Assembly (NCBI GenBank): GCA_905116865.2 | Contig: CAJHNH020000237.1 | Location: 239,114 to 303,113 of the forward strand | Origin: Candidula unifasciata | Taxonomy: Eukaryota > Mollusca > Gastropoda > Stylommatophora > Geomitridae | Reading direction: 5' to 3' | Length of the DNA: 64,000 bases | In this document: positions 1 through 11,262 of the stretch, in pieces | Layout: the number at the start of each line of letters is the position of its first letter | How positions within the stretch are numbered: the first letter of the stretch is position 1 | The notes under the pieces: generated by a model | What the model saw: only the letters and a program-made list of their open reading frames with translations | Told to the model about the DNA's origin: nothing | The model's database searches: none | Program-made: the position numbers and the translations under genes

Positions 1-4
1 AACA

Positions 5-245
5 TTCCGGCAATCGGGTCTCCCCCATATTTGCTCCGTTTCTGTGCCAGTGTGAATCAAATGAAATGTCTCTTAGTGTTGCTATTGAAAAACTAGTGAA
101 TAAACAAATAGTTCCGGAACATTCCAGAAAAATGAAAGCGCAGTAAATGCGTATTTCAGTTGCTTGAGGCGGCAAAGCTACAATGTCCACAAGAAATGCA
201 GTTTGTCGTTGATGCAAGCAGACTGGCACGATAAGTGGTTACTAT
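5..245 (+). repeat. R3 interspersed repeat, copy a
   Basis: This copy matches, in reverse complement, the sequence at 23630-23855 along most of its length. Both share the block 'ccccatatttgctccgt' at one end and 'gtagtttgtcgttgatg'-like sequence at the other. Related but more diverged copies lie at 24737-25225, 25315-25510 and 35825-36005. No coding potential is visible. The family type is unknown; a non-autonomous retroposon or a DNA-transposon derivative are both possible. Confidence 0.7.
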
Positions 246-357
246 ACACATACACTCAAACTGGCCATACTGAACAAAACGAAACAACAGCTCCGCAAAT
301 GAAAGGCATTCCATAGGAAAAACACATCTCACAGGGCTGCAATCAAGCACTAAACTC

Positions 358-440
358 AGTAGCTCAGGCAGCGAAACCGTAGACTACCGTCCTTATGTGG
401 AAATTGCATTAGCAAAGCGCTGACGATGAAAAATAACTTT
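358..440 (+). repeat. R4 interspersed repeat, copy a (partial)
   Basis: The block around 'aaccgtagactaccgtcc' followed by 'attgcattagcaaagcgct' recurs at 37895-38012 on the same strand and at 40552-40672 on the opposite strand. The other two copies continue further, into 'cattctgcca', so this copy looks truncated. It lies about 110 bp after the R3 copy and may be part of a composite element. Confidence 0.65.
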
Positions 441-2135
441 CCAAAAACCTCTGCTTTGTGTGACAGTACTGATTTCAGTCACGTTTATTACAAGGAGGAA
501 TTAGAAGGAAAGAAACACACGGAGGAATAAGGAGGTATAGAGTCGCTGGGGATAAAGAAGGTCGCTACATAGTCTAACAACCCTGAGGGCATTGACTCAA
601 GAGTCGACAAAGACGTGGGTGCATGCCAAGCTTGTTCATGAACTGTTGTAGGCCAATATACTCGTAAATTAACAGAGGCAGGGCAACGAACAAAGGCAAC
701 GACACAAGATTTCCTGGGGTTTTTCCATTCAATTATGCAAAGTGGTTTGGAAAACCATCTTTGGCGGGATAGAGAAAGGTTAATGGACCTAAGAAGACAC
801 AGGTTCATGAACTCAGGTACAAAGGAGAGAGGTAGCATCAAGGGCATATACACTACTGGGAGCCCTGACAGGGACACTTGCGCTGAGATCTCCGCCAACG
901 AAGGATGATGTGGGCATTCGGATGATGTCGCTACGATGGAGCTAAGTCCATACTTCTGTTGTGTGACGTGCCAGATAATGCACGAAATATTGCTTCATGT
1001 TATGTAAGTAGTACTGTGTTCATGTTAAGTAATTAGATAAGATAAGGTCATGTTGGGTTATTGGTAGGACACATGATGATGATTGCTCTGATATGCGTTA
1101 ACTGGATCTTGCGAGTCGTCTAACTGGACACCTGAGACATAGCAGATGCTATGTTGACAGATCCAAGTGTATTAATGCAAAGTATGAGTATCCATATATG
1201 TGTTATAATGATTTCTGGGAGCAGACATCTTCTTGGAACATTGGAGGAAAGGAAAGTCAAACAACAACGAGAAACGTTCTGAGCATGTAGCATACGGAGG
1301 CTGCCCTCTTATTTAGGTCAGAGGCCCAATATCGGATTTCACAGGTAGAGAAAGAGTGGTTTTGTGAATGAACAGGCTGGCCCTAGAATGACCCTTTCTA
1401 ACAGCCAGACTGTGTCTGCGATGTTTTGATTGTGATACAGGAGGAAAGCAGCGGGCACTGATGTCATAAAATGTATAATTGTGAATGTATAGTTATGGTG
1501 TCATGGTTGTAATGAAGAATGTAGGCTTCTGTTAGAAGATATAATAACTACTGGAAGACCGGCACAGCACATGATGGTGATGGTCATGATAACAGATAAG
1601 CAAGAGTTAGCGCTGCTAGGGAATGATAACGCCATATGTATTAACATGATGCAGTTATAATGTTGTAAACATTTAGTTGTGATTTGAAGAGAGAATGATA
1701 TAAGAAGATATGGGAAAGTGAAAGTCATTTAGCTTGAACTGTCCTCGGCATGCTGCCGAGAAGGGAGCACACGGATATAATAGAATTTACCTGTAAAGGG
1801 GCGGGACAGGAGTATCAGATGTTGAAGTGAGTGGGGTATGCAAGGCCATGTCTGTAGCCAGACTGTTGTCGTTGAAGAGGAAATGCATGGCATTCATGTG
1901 GTAAAAGTAAATAGTGCATGTATGGTTATACATAGTAATATGTTTTGAATAAGAAGTACATGTGAGTTAGTGGATGGAGGTTTATTCAAGGGTATAAGAA
2001 TGCCTGTTTAAAGGGAGAACTATTCGTATGAAGAAAGGCAGTTGTTTGCAGGGTAGAATAAGATGTATGTTGTTGCGTTCACGTTTATATGCTTGGCAAT
2101 GTGAACTTATAGATTGTTTGAATATATTTAACAGG
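441..2135. other. Unassigned sequence, no recognisable gene
   Basis: No repeat family, domain or RNA was recognised here. A 136-codon open frame on the minus strand (488-898) has a mixed composition, but I recognise no motif in it, and its start is a bare ATG with no visible promoter or splice context. It is not called as a gene. The right part is G/T-rich on the plus strand. Confidence 0.4.
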
Positions 2136-2139
2136 TGAT

Positions 2140-2345
2140 ATGGCAGTTTCTGTCATGGTGTGCCGGGTTGGCTATAGTTAGATGGTATCTAGACTGCAAT
2201 CAGCAGTATGGCTAGATGGTAGTCGGTATTTGGCTATAGGTTTGCTGGTCTTTGGACTGCAATCAGCAGTACGATTAGATGGTGATCGGTATTTGGCATT
2301 AGAGTAGATGGCTAGATTGTAGTTGTTATTTGGCTTATTATTTGT
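2140..2345 (+). repeat. Degenerate tandem repeat (about 60 bp unit)
   Basis: The phrases 'gactgcaatcagcagta', 'gctagatggtagtcggta' and 'tatttggct' recur three to four times with substitutions and small indels. This is a short, decayed minisatellite with no coding signal. Confidence 0.6.
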
Positions 2346-2779
2346 AGAGCAATGAAGGATATTCTAGGCGTCATTTGCTAGTTTATCGTTGAGTGGATTC
2401 TGCTGTCAGTTGCTGAGTTTTATAGTGTGAGGACGTTCTGTTTATAAAATAATATAACATCTGTCGGTTGTGTAACATGAGATAGACGACTTTGTAATGC
2501 TGTTTCTTAATAAACATGATTGTTAGTTGTTATTCTTTTATTCCATCGTTAGTTTGTTGAGTATAGGAGTGGTACTATTATTGTTAGTCTCTGTAGTCTT
2601 TATACCACCACCACTTTACTATATATCTACTCTCTCCTTCATAAGACCTCCACTGACTATTACCTGATCGTTTGGGGTGTAGACTCATTACTACACTCTC
2701 CACACAGGAGAACCTATTGTCCTCTTATACATCCTTTAACTATTATTTCTTCTCGTCTGTCTCTCTCTACTTTTATTTC

Positions 2780-3310
2780 TTCTCTTCTTCTTCTATCCCC
2801 TCTTTAAAATGTACCCAACTGTGACATTTGGACCGTTTTTCCCCCCATGAAATACGACCCATTCCGCAGTATACCCACGTCGCCAGAGACTCAATTCGAT
2901 TTTCTAGTTACTTGTTTATTGTCCACGTTTCTGCACCATATAGCAAGACTGGGTATATAACATTTGACGATTCTTCTTTTTTTTTTTTTTTAGTGTGCTA
3001 TTTATCTCTCTAGCTGTCATTAAATTGTTAGTGAAGACAGTTTTAGCCATTCCTATTCTCTTTTTGATTTCTGTTTTGATTCTTCCATCATATGTTACTA
3101 CGTGTCCTAGATAAAGAAAAACTGGTTACTCGTCCCAATAGCTCTCTGTTTACTGTGATGTTTATTGTTGGCCGCTCTTTTCCATTGTTAATTACTACTG
3201 TCTACACTGTACTGTGCACTTCGCCTGTTGACTTGATCAACTAGTTCTTGTAACTCCTGCTCGCTTTCTGCTAGTAGCACTGTGTCACCTGCTTATCTCA
3301 GAAAACAAAG
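2780..3310 (-). pseudogene. LINE reverse transcriptase fragment, decayed
   Basis: Read on the minus strand with frame changes, this stretch gives the late blocks of a non-LTR retrotransposon reverse transcriptase in the right order. First comes 'GDTVLLAESEQELQELVDQV', matching the region just after the catalytic YADD motif. Next comes 'YLGHVVTYDGRIKTEIKKRI', the conserved YLG block. Last comes 'VLLYGAETWTINK' followed by 'RMGRISW'-like sequence, the C-terminal thumb region. Stops and frameshifts interrupt it, and an oligo-T run (about 2981-2995) splits it, so it is dead. The 'LLYGAETW' phrase is typical of RTE/CR1-like LINEs; the exact clade cannot be set by eye. Confidence 0.85.
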
Positions 3311-3556
3311 CTGAAAGTCTGGTGTAAAATTTATGAATGTGGGTTGCGTCTGTGGGTCCTCATCTCCAGCTGTGTGTAAAGGAAAGGACCCCTCTCTCCT
3401 CCATGTGTTTATGTTGCTAGTCTCATATTTGTTTAAAAAAATAATAAAGTGTCAGCATTTAGTAAATGGTAGGATCAGTATCACACTGGCCGCCTGTACT
3501 TTCTCATAACATTTACTGACTGCAGCGACGTACACAAAAACACGGGGAGGAATATG

Positions 3557-3622
3557 AGATGCAGACGAAGAAGAAGAAAAGAAGCAGAAGAAATAGAAAT
3601 AGAAGAAGAAGAAGAAGAAGAA
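3557..3622 (+). repeat. (AAG)n microsatellite, impure
   Basis: About 65 bp of GAA/AGA triplets with A/T interruptions. It is the first of several GAA-rich arrays in the window. No copy of the AAG-tailed SINE (SINE-D) is visible directly upstream. Confidence 0.8.
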
Positions 3623-4283
3623 CAATTTTAGTTTTACGGTTGCATCAGCTGTACCACATCTCGTTTTTCAGGTGCAGTGTAATACAACTGAAAGCCAATA
3701 TAAATAACAACAAAACTGTAGGACATATTTCAGCCACAGCGGCATTATTAACAGAAACAATTTTGGAGCAATAAGTCCGACTAGAGACGAGGACACAGAA
3801 ATGGTGACTTAAAACATGGTAAGCTTTGGTGAGCAAAACGCCAGCCAGTGGGAATATTTGTTGTGTGAGACAGTCTGGCAACGGGGTGAGTGCAAATCGT
3901 GTGTGCATGTATGTGCTTCAGTGCAGGGCGTGTATGCGTGTTTGTGCGTGACTGATGGTTGGTATGTCTAGTCAGGCCACTGATAACTGTTAAATATGTT
4001 TTTATTTTTTAAAATGTAACAGGCTCATGGCAGTCGTTGTAAATTCGGTTTATTGCACTTGCGGAAAAACCTGGCAGCTCAGGGAGAAATGGTGTTTATA
4101 AAAAGACCGAGGCACCTGGAAACGGTCTATTTGGCTTTCCGGATTCTGACCTCGCAGTCGCAAGGGGCAGGAGATCACACTCAGCGGCTGCAGCACCGTA
4201 CATGGGCTCAGCAGCATGTGTTCGGGCGACTGCGTGGGGGAGGACGGTTTTGTCTGGCTGACTTCATGGCGTTGGTACGTTCT
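3623..4283. other. Unassigned sequence
   Basis: No gene or repeat family was recognised. An open frame begins at 4053 on the plus strand and runs into the R1 repeat at 4284, so its 3' half is repeat sequence; it is not called. Confidence 0.35.
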
Positions 4284-4390
4284 GGGACCTGTCTCCCGGT
4301 GATCCTCATCCGAATTGTGGCACTTTGTGTCGACAGGTGTTTATCGCTCAGTGTGATGTCCAGGTGTGGTTGAACGTCAGTCAGTCAGTA
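4284..4390 (+). repeat. R1 repeat, copy a (5'-truncated, diverged)
   Basis: The 3' half of the R1 element is present: 'ggtgatcctcatccg', 'gtggcactttgtgtc' and 'gtgtttatcgctc' appear in family order. It ends in a short (GTCA)n tail, 'cagtcagtcagta'. The 5' half ('gccccactctggctcttgcc' in better copies) is missing. Confidence 0.75.
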
Positions 4391-4484
4391 AATCTCTTCG
4401 ATAATCAAAGCCGTTCCAGTATGGAACACTACCTTTCGCTATGTTAAAGCGCCACTCCGGCTGTTCTCGACGGCCTTAATATAA

Positions 4485-4612
4485 CCTAACGGTTAAATGT
4501 AGTTTCTGGAACTTGCGCTGCGGTGATTCTCATCCGAATGGTGGCACTTTGTTTCACCGGCTGTTTATCGCACGGTGTGATGTTCTGGTGGGGTTGAACT
4601 TCATTCACTCCA
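4485..4612 (+). repeat. R1 repeat, copy b (5'-truncated, diverged)
   Basis: This is a second partial R1 copy with 'tttctggaacttgcgctgc', 'ggtggcactttgttt' and 'gtgtgatgttctggtgggg' in family order. It lies about 100 bp downstream of copy a, in the same orientation. Confidence 0.75.
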
Positions 4613-4835
4613 TCCCTTCGATATTAGTCCAGCAACTTTGGCTTCTCTCATCAACGTTCGCCTTGATGTTTCTCTTTGACGTCCCCGTTTCCACACTCTC
4701 TCTATTTCCCATTGCAGTGCCTGTCCAGTGGTTCTCTGTTCGTCTATTCCCAGAACGTGTCCAATGTATCTACCATCGTCTCTATCTCCTATCTGTTGAT
4801 ACTAGCGGTTGCCCAGACATTGCTTTGATTTCCTC
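4613..4835 (-). pseudogene. LINE 3'-end fragment (RT C-terminus)
   Basis: On the minus strand the translation contains 'RYIGHVLGIDEQRTTGQAL' followed by 'KRGRQRETSRRTLMREA'. This is the usual C-terminal signature of LINE ORF2 proteins (WxWxGHVLR, then KRxxGRPxxTWRRT). The LINE at 19424-19750 carries the same blocks in a better preserved form. Only this tail remains, so it is a 5'-truncated dead copy. Confidence 0.75.
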
Positions 4836-4906
4836 ACCCCTCTTAAATTCATCATTATCCTCAGGTTAATGTTTTTTGAATGTATCTAGGTCTGCAAGTA
4901 AATCTG

Positions 4907-5195
4907 CAAGCAAAAAAGTTAAGGACCCTTTTCCACGCCTTTAGGTGTATTAGGCACATAGGGCTATACCTATATTTTTAAAGATCAATCGACACCTGGT
5001 GGGTGATGTGGTCAGCATCCCATCGGCTGCCTTTGCTTCCCAGCACTTCACCTAGTCCCCACTCAAGGATGGGTCGACCTGAGAGTTAAGGTCATTTTTG
5101 AGAAAAATCCGGCTCCGACAGAACCCGCACCCAAGACCTTCCGACCCGAAGGCTGGCATCTAGCCGCCAACGCCACGGCGACACCCCTTCCTGCA
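4907..5195 (-). repeat. SINE-B copy 1 (tRNA-derived, near full length)
   Basis: On the minus strand the element starts with a tRNA-like head, 'gccgtggcgttggcggcta' (box A-like) and 'ggtcttgggtgcgggttc' (box B-like). A body follows with 'accttaactctcaggtcgac', 'ggatgctgaccacatcaccc' and 'gtgtcgattgatc', and it ends near 'ggaaaagggtcctt'. The same body occurs at least six more times in this window. The polymerase III origin is inferred from the box-like motifs. Confidence 0.8.
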
Positions 5196-5374
5196 GGTGT
5201 CTGTAGCAATTACTCTTTTGTGGGTAACATAGTTGGATAGCTGGTCCCAGGTCTTACTCTCCTCCTTTCTTGTGTGAGTTTGTTACCGGTTCTAGGGATA
5301 GACTGAACTCACACAACTATCAGAGTTACAATATAGGAGACAGGAGGCTTGACACAAACGATGAACAAAAACTA

Positions 5375-5485
5375 ATCTGTGACCATTTACCATCATTTCT
5401 CTCGCTTTCTTGTACCACACATCTTTCTGTCACCTTCTGCTGCAGTGCCCCTCTGTTCATGACATGACCGAACATCATCTCTTTC
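5375..5485 (-). pseudogene. Possible LINE C-terminal scrap
   Basis: The minus-strand translation 'MMFGHVMNRGALQQKV' resembles the xxFGHVMRRxxL block found near the C-terminus of several LINE ORF2 proteins. The match is short and unsupported by neighbouring blocks, so the call is weak. Confidence 0.35.
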
Positions 5486-5496
5486 TTATAAAATAA

Positions 5497-5782
5497 ATAA
5501 TAATAATAATAATAATAATATTAATAATAAGATAATAATAATATTAATAATAATAATAATAATAATAAGAAGAAGAAGAAGAAAAGAAGAAGAAGAAGAA
5601 GAAGAAGAAGAAGAAGAAGAAGAAGAAGAAGAAGAAGAAGAAGAAGAAGAAGAAGAAGAAGAAGAAGAAGAAGAAGAAAAAGTAGAAGAAAAAGAAGAAG
5701 AAAAAAAGAAGAAGAAGAAGAAGAAGAAGAAGAAGAAGAAGAAGAAGAAGAAGAAGAAGAAGAAGAAGAAGAAGAAGAAGAA

Positions 5783-5813
<31 letters not shown>

Positions 5814-5825
5814 AAGAAGAAGAAG

Positions 5826-5857
<32 letters not shown>

Positions 5858-6172
5858 GAAGAAAAAGAAGAAGAAGAGAAGAAGAAGAAGAAGAAGAAGA
5901 AGAAGAAGAAGAAGAAGAAGAAGAAGAAGAAGAAGAAGAAAAAGAAGAAGAAGAAGAAGAAGAAGAAGAAGAAGAAGAAGAAGAAGAAGAAGAAGAAGAA
6001 GAGGAAGAGGAAGAAGAAGAAGAAGAAGAAGAAGAAGAAGAAGAAGAAGAAGAAGAAGAAGAAGAAGAAACAGAAGAAGAAGAAGAAGAAGAAGAAGAAG
6101 AAGAAGAAGAAGAAGAAGAAGAAGAAGAAGAAGAAGAAGAAGAAGAAGAAGAAGAAGAAGAAGAAGAAGAGT
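5497..6172 (+). repeat. Long (AAT)n then (GAA)n array
   Basis: About 70 bp of AAT/TAA repeats pass directly into about 600 bp of nearly pure GAA on the plus strand, with a few AAA, TAG, GAG and CAG interruptions. Several long open frames on both strands here are artefacts of the triplet repeat. GAA:TTC tracts of this size are known to form triplex DNA and to be unstable in other genomes. Confidence 0.97.
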
Positions 6173-7300
6173 TAATCCAGAAGAGGAAACAAACATAACA
6201 CGTGATGCTCAAGTACGAACACGTCAACACTCACTTCGTTGACAAGTACAGAGATGTCACGATAGCACTGACAGTTCAGCTGCAGGTACGAGAATCCAGG
6301 AACGGCCAAGTATCGACGCCGACCTGGTCTTATGGAACTGTGGAGAGGGGACAATGTGGCTCCCAGAAACAAAAGGGCGTAGGTGACACTCAGCGTGATA
6401 CAATAACATGGGAGAAACTGTCAAGGCCATGCAATTATTCGCTGTCGCGTAACAAAATCGATGGCAAATTTGCCGTTGTAAATCACAACATGGCTTTGGT
6501 TCGTGAACCAGGTCGCAAGATTGAGGCATTTCTAAGTATTTAATGGTTGTCACCTGATGCGGAAGAAGACTGGGGGTGGAGTGGGTATCAAAGGATGCAT
6601 TCTTCCATTTTTTTCCGCGTGCGTGGGCGATCATGCCCACTCACAACTTTCGCTACTTATGTTTGAGTAGATTTAACTGCCTGGCTTTGCTTGGGATAGT
6701 GAAAGAAAGCATTATTCTCTATCTCATGTTGGTTTCCACCGCTGCCGTCTATGTAGGCCTGGTGGAAATAGGGGTCTAATATACCGTCTTTTACTTCATC
6801 TTTGTCTTCATCGCTGCAGTATCGTTGCTCATTGCTCTTAACTACATCCGGGGCATCCCTGTAATACTAACACCAGAATTTAACAGTTTAAGAGGCAGAA
6901 GACCAATGAATTTTCTTAAACACATATAAATATGTGGTTTCGATGAAGATAAAAGCGAAATATGAATTAAAAAAAAAAAAAAACTTTTCAGGGGAAGTAA
7001 TAGAATAGACATAATAGAAAGGATATAACTCTAGAAAGGTTTACTTTCACAAACTGTTGCAATTAATATAGAAAGGCGCAAAAACTGGGCTGTCAATTTG
7101 ACAGTTGACTTGACTGCTCTCGATACAATGGAGTTTCAAATTGTAACCCGTGCGTTGTCACGGATTCAGAGGAGTAACATTTTATTTATAATAAACACAC
7201 ACAATTCAGAAAGGGTTTGTGATTTATAGTGTATATACTTTTTATATAGCAGGATGTTGTCGTAGTAACGTGTGATTATCCAGTTTCATTCATTTAGTGG
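6173..7300. other. Unassigned sequence
   Basis: Two overlapping open frames on opposite strands (6202-6543 plus, 113 codons; 6257-6640 minus, 127 codons) show no recognised motif and neither is called. The rest is AT-rich with an A run at about 6968-6983. Confidence 0.35.
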
Positions 7301-7302
7301 CG

Positions 7303-8060
7303 AATTTTTTTGTTATTTGAAGCCCTACCCTGGCTTTTGCCAGGGGCCGCAATATAGGTAGGCCATAAATATGGCCAATTGTCTGAACGCGGTTTCTGGG
7401 ACCTCTCCACGGCGATCCTCATCAGCATTGTGACACTTTGTGTCATCGGGTGTTTATCGCTTGTGTGATGTCCTGGTGGGGTAGAAAGTCAGTCAGTCGT
7501 ATGCGACATTAACTACTAAATGAGTCATCTCCATGTGAGATGCAATTTTTCGTTATTAGAAGCCCCATTCTGGCTCTTGCAAGGGGCCGCAATATAGCCC
7601 GACTATAAATATGGTCGAATGGCTAAACGCGGTTTCTGGGACCTCTACAAGGGTGATCCTCATCCACATGGTGACACTTTGTGTCATCTGGTGTTTATCG
7701 CTTGTGTGATGTCCCAGTGGGGTAAACATCTACTACTACTAGCCGTATGCGATTATCATTGACCATCCCCCTGAGAGATGACATTTTTCGTTATTTCGAA
7801 GCCTCATCCTGGCTCTTGCCAGGGGCCGCAATATAGCCGGGCCATAAGTATGGTCTAATGGCTAAACTCAGTTTCCGAGACCTCTCCACGGGTGATCCTC
7901 ATCCACGTGGTGGCACTTTATGTCATCGGATGATAGTCATAGTGGGGTAAAATGTGCTACTACTAGTGCGGCTAAGACAGTCATCATCACGCAATTTTGT
8001 TTTTGTTATTTAAGACCCACTCTGGCTTTTGCTGGGGGTCCTGAATATAGCAAGACCGAG
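7303..8060 (+). repeat. R1 repeat cluster: three full copies and one partial, head to tail
   Basis: Copies begin near 7306, 7545, 7785 and 8005, about 240 bp apart and in the same orientation. Each has 'ttcgttatt' then 'gaagcccc', 'ggctcttgccaggggccgca', 'tttctgggacctct', 'ggtgatcctcatccac', 'cactttgtgtcat' and 'gtgatgtcc'. Two end with (CTA)n-like tails ('ctactactactag') and one with 'gtcagtcagtc'. The fourth copy breaks off after 'ggtcctgaatatagcaagac', where the next tandem repeat starts. The spacing suggests either tandem duplication or repeated insertion into the previous copy's tail. Confidence 0.85.
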
Positions 8061-8064
8061 TAAT

Positions 8065-8330
8065 GCCCCAGCAAGACAGAGTTATTTCCCGATAAGATCA
8101 AGTTATGCCCCAGTAACGGTTATGCCCCAGTAACAGTTATGCCTCAGTGGGACCAAGTTATCGCCCAGTAAGACAGAGTTATGCCCCAATAAGATCACGT
8201 TATGCCCCAGTAAGACTGAGTTATGCCTCAATACGGCTAGTTATTATGCCCCAGTAAAATCGAGTTATGAACAGAAAGAATGAGTTAAGCCCAATAAGAC
8301 CGAGTTATGCCCCAAAAAAACTGAGTTATG
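8065..8330 (+). repeat. Minisatellite, about 20-22 bp unit
   Basis: The unit is close to 'gagttatgccccagtaagac', repeated about twelve times with many substitutions. It starts where the truncated fourth R1 copy stops ('agcaagaccgag'). A related 'gttatgcc'-containing array lies at 12535-12740. Confidence 0.85.
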
Positions 8331-8984
8331 TCAATAAAACAATATTTACATCCCTTCAGTATCTTACCCTAACAAAACTGTGTAAGGCAGCTAAAGCAAC
8401 CACCCCATCCCCTTTTTCTTTCACACACACACATGCAGGCACATGCACACTGTTCAGTGCGTTGCTATTATACCCATCAATTGGAAGAAGCAAATCACGA
8501 CACAAGTCTGGAATGTTTTGTTCAGCATGATGCCTAATTTATTCTTTTCTTGTTTTAAGTAGAGATGTTGTACAGACAAAGAGACAGACATCATTCTAAT
8601 ATTTGCATATCTGTAAGGGCCCCATGTTATGGCCAGCCCTTATGACAAAAGGGGTGATAAAAGACATGAATAAAACTACAACACTGAAGCGTTAAGGCCG
8701 GTGTCTACGCCTGTGGGAAATGGCTGAGAACAAACAAATAAAAATCAAAAGTCAAGACAAATAACAAAGGGGGTTTAGTGCTGCTGACAAAAAAAAAAAA
8801 AAAAAGCTGGTGTCTCCCTTGCCCTGATATAGATGACCAAACCATTCTAGGTATTAAAAAGGAGAGCTGTGTACACTGAGAAATAGAAGTGAAATGACCA
8901 CATAAACCCTGATATGGTGACGGGAAGATTTTCTACAGCTGAAAAGTGCTGATGTACATCCATTAGGAGATGCTCCTTTGAGAC
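8331..8984. other. Unassigned AT-rich sequence
   Basis: No gene was recognised. A run of 18 A lies at about 8789-8806. Confidence 0.35.
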
Positions 8985-8999
8985 TATGGGAGATCCAAC

Positions 9000-9370
9000 T
9001 CTGAGGGAACATTTTCAATGGCAAACAGGGACTTTTGTCCAACACTATGGACACATGTTTAATGGCAGACAATATTTTGTCCAACACTGTGGGAGTATGT
9101 TTAATAGCAAACAGGGACTTTTGTCCAACACTGTGGGAGTATCTTTAATGGCAAAAAGGGAATTTTGTCCAACACTGGGAGCATGTTTAATGGCAAACAG
9201 GGAATTTTGTCCAACACTGTGGAAGTATGTTTATTGGCAAACAGGGAATTTTGTCCAACACTGTGGCAGTGTTTAATGGCAAACAAGGAATTTTGTCCAA
9301 CACTATGGGAGTATCTTTAATGGCAAACAAGGAATTTTGTCCAACACTGTGGAAGCATGTTTAATGGAGA
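9000..9370 (+). repeat. Minisatellite, about 44 bp unit, about 8 copies
   Basis: The unit contains 'ggcaaacagggaattttgtc' followed by 'caacactgtgggagtatg' and 'tttaat'. Copies differ by substitutions and by loss of a few bases. Short open frames through it on both strands have no coding meaning. Confidence 0.9.
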
Positions 9371-10661
9371 TTCTGTTGCGTCAAATATTACAAATAACCT
9401 CTTCATAAAACAAGCATCAGCCGTTCAACCTTGAGAAAACAGAGCCTGTGAGAATGTTTCGCCCAAGTCTACGACTAAGAGCAGATCACAAATATCTAAC
9501 AGTGTAGAGTCCTGTACGAGAACGAAAGATTAGCACAGCCAGTGGTTAATCTGGAATGACATCATCGTCAAGATTGTGAAGTTGAATTAGTTTTTCTATC
9601 CTGTAAAAAACTATTTTTACTAGAACTAATTTAACCCCTTCCTAGCCAACAAATAATAACATATTATAGTTACTTCTCCAGCTCAACCAAGGTGCAGTAT
9701 TATACTAGTCTATCCAGTGTGATCATTTTCATCCCTTTATTTAAATAACTCACTTTGTTAATCAGTAACTGCTCTAGGCTGAAAATAAGTGAAACGACTA
9801 GATGTGTAATGGAACTGTGTTCCTCTGATATCTGCGTTCTAGTCAAAGCTTATTTATCCGAATGCATGCAAGGCTCTGTGCTAGTGCCTGCCGGCAGCAC
9901 ACCTGCCTGCAGCTAGATGATGTCTCTCCTATGGCATGCCTGGCAACCTTCTCAAAAAATAACCATTGAAACATGGCCAAAACAAAAAAAAATCTGCACA
10001 TGCCAGCTGAAAAACTCCACACAATTATTGCACAATCATCCATGGTTATAAAAGTATCCTTATCTCTGCCACAGAGTTTACCAATATCTTGATAATCAAT
10101 TAAAAGTTTCGAGTACAATTCTGCTAGCTCCATATTTAAATCAATCCATGTATGATCAAAGTATTTAAAAAAATTACATTAAAAAAAACAATATACAAAT
10201 ATATTTCTGTAGACGCCTGGCAAAAAACACAAAACTGATGTGGTTTGAACATTTGAAATTAACATGAATAGAAACAATCCATTTTTAGACTCAGTCAAAC
10301 ACAAACGTTTGGCTAATTCCATCAGAATAGATCAATATAACTCAATGATATAATTTCATAAGAAGATCATCCAATAATGAGAGCTGTAAATGTTATTATT
10401 GTACTGCACTATGCCCATTTCTTCTGGTGGTCTTTGTATAGTGAGACCATCCAAACAATACAGACCTAACCAAATGTAAACATGACTAGTTGCAACTATA
10501 CAATAATAATAAACAAGGTATGTGAATCATGTGGAACTGTATGTTGGCAGTATGTTCCTGTTAACTCCCCCTTTCCACCAATAAACAAACCACAATTTTC
10601 TTCTGCTTTCTTCTCCTCCTCCTCACCTACCATTTCAAAAGGACGATTGGTATGTTGTGTT
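9371..10661. other. Unassigned AT-rich sequence
   Basis: No gene was recognised. Open frames are short and cross T- or A-rich stretches. It lies downstream of the Onecut stop codon on the Onecut-antisense strand and could be 3' flank or distal 3' UTR. Confidence 0.3.
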
Positions 10662-10688
10662 CCCCCCCCCCCCCCCCCCCCCCCCCCC
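10662..10688 (+). repeat. Poly-C tract (27 C)
   Basis: An uninterrupted homopolymer of C on the plus strand (G on the minus strand). Its length is likely to vary between individuals and reads. Confidence 0.97.
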
Positions 10689-10936
10689 AACCCAAAAGAG
10701 AGCTCCAAAGCCTACATGGTAAACAAATGACTCCATGAAGTGTGCCCAGTTCAGCCGAACAACTTGGCAGACAGAAGGACAGTCTAGGAGCTAGATCTCC
10801 TAAGAGCATAGATCTGGAGAAACAGATGCTGGTCAACTCATGAACTCTTGTATTTCCAAAGAACGGGAGTTGTATGGCTGGCTCATTCTTGTGTGTTCCA
10901 ACATCAAATTTCTCCTTACTGTTTAAAAAAAAAAAA

Positions 10937-11212
10937 TGTTTCTTCTTCTTTGCGTTTACCAGCTGTAAACTCAGGTGGAAAGTTCTGGTTGTTTGTCCAA
11001 TTCTTGACTGCAGTCCTGTTCCAGAACCTAAGTGTTACATGTGCATCTGTTTGACAGATCTAACACATTTGTGTGCAGACTGTTGGTTCCTTGTCCCTCA
11101 GGCAGATGCACTCTGACTTTGAGAAAGCTCCCAATTAGTCGACTCATACAACATGCTTTTGAGTAGGCAGTGGGTCTGTTCTTCTTTTCCCCGGAACCCA
11201 CACAGGGGTTTT
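10937..11212 (-). repeat. SINE-D (AAG-tailed retroposon), copy 1
   Basis: Read on the minus strand this matches copies at 12940-13235, 47655-47935 and 61375-61605. Shared blocks in order are 'gacccactgcctac', 'gtcgacta', 'tgcctgaggg', 'acaaatg..ttagatctgt', 'gaactttccacctgag' and 'gctggtaaacgcaaagaaga'. The last block is its short (AAG)n tail. No protein is encoded. Whether the 5' end is tRNA-derived could not be decided. Confidence 0.8.
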
Positions 11213-11227
11213 TAATATCTAAACACG

Positions 11228-11262
11228 GTTTATAACAACAACAACAACAACAACAACAAAAT
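11228..11262 (+). repeat. (AAC)n microsatellite
   Basis: About ten copies of the AAC triplet next to the 5' edge of the SINE-D copy on its left. Confidence 0.9.

Noticed and set aside
488..898. 136-codon minus frame
   Set aside because: No recognised motif, no start or splice context, and no repeat or homologue seen; left as unassigned rather than a gene.
5486..6230. Long open frames on the minus strand over the GAA array
   Set aside because: They encode only runs of Leu, Phe or Ser, a direct result of the triplet repeat.
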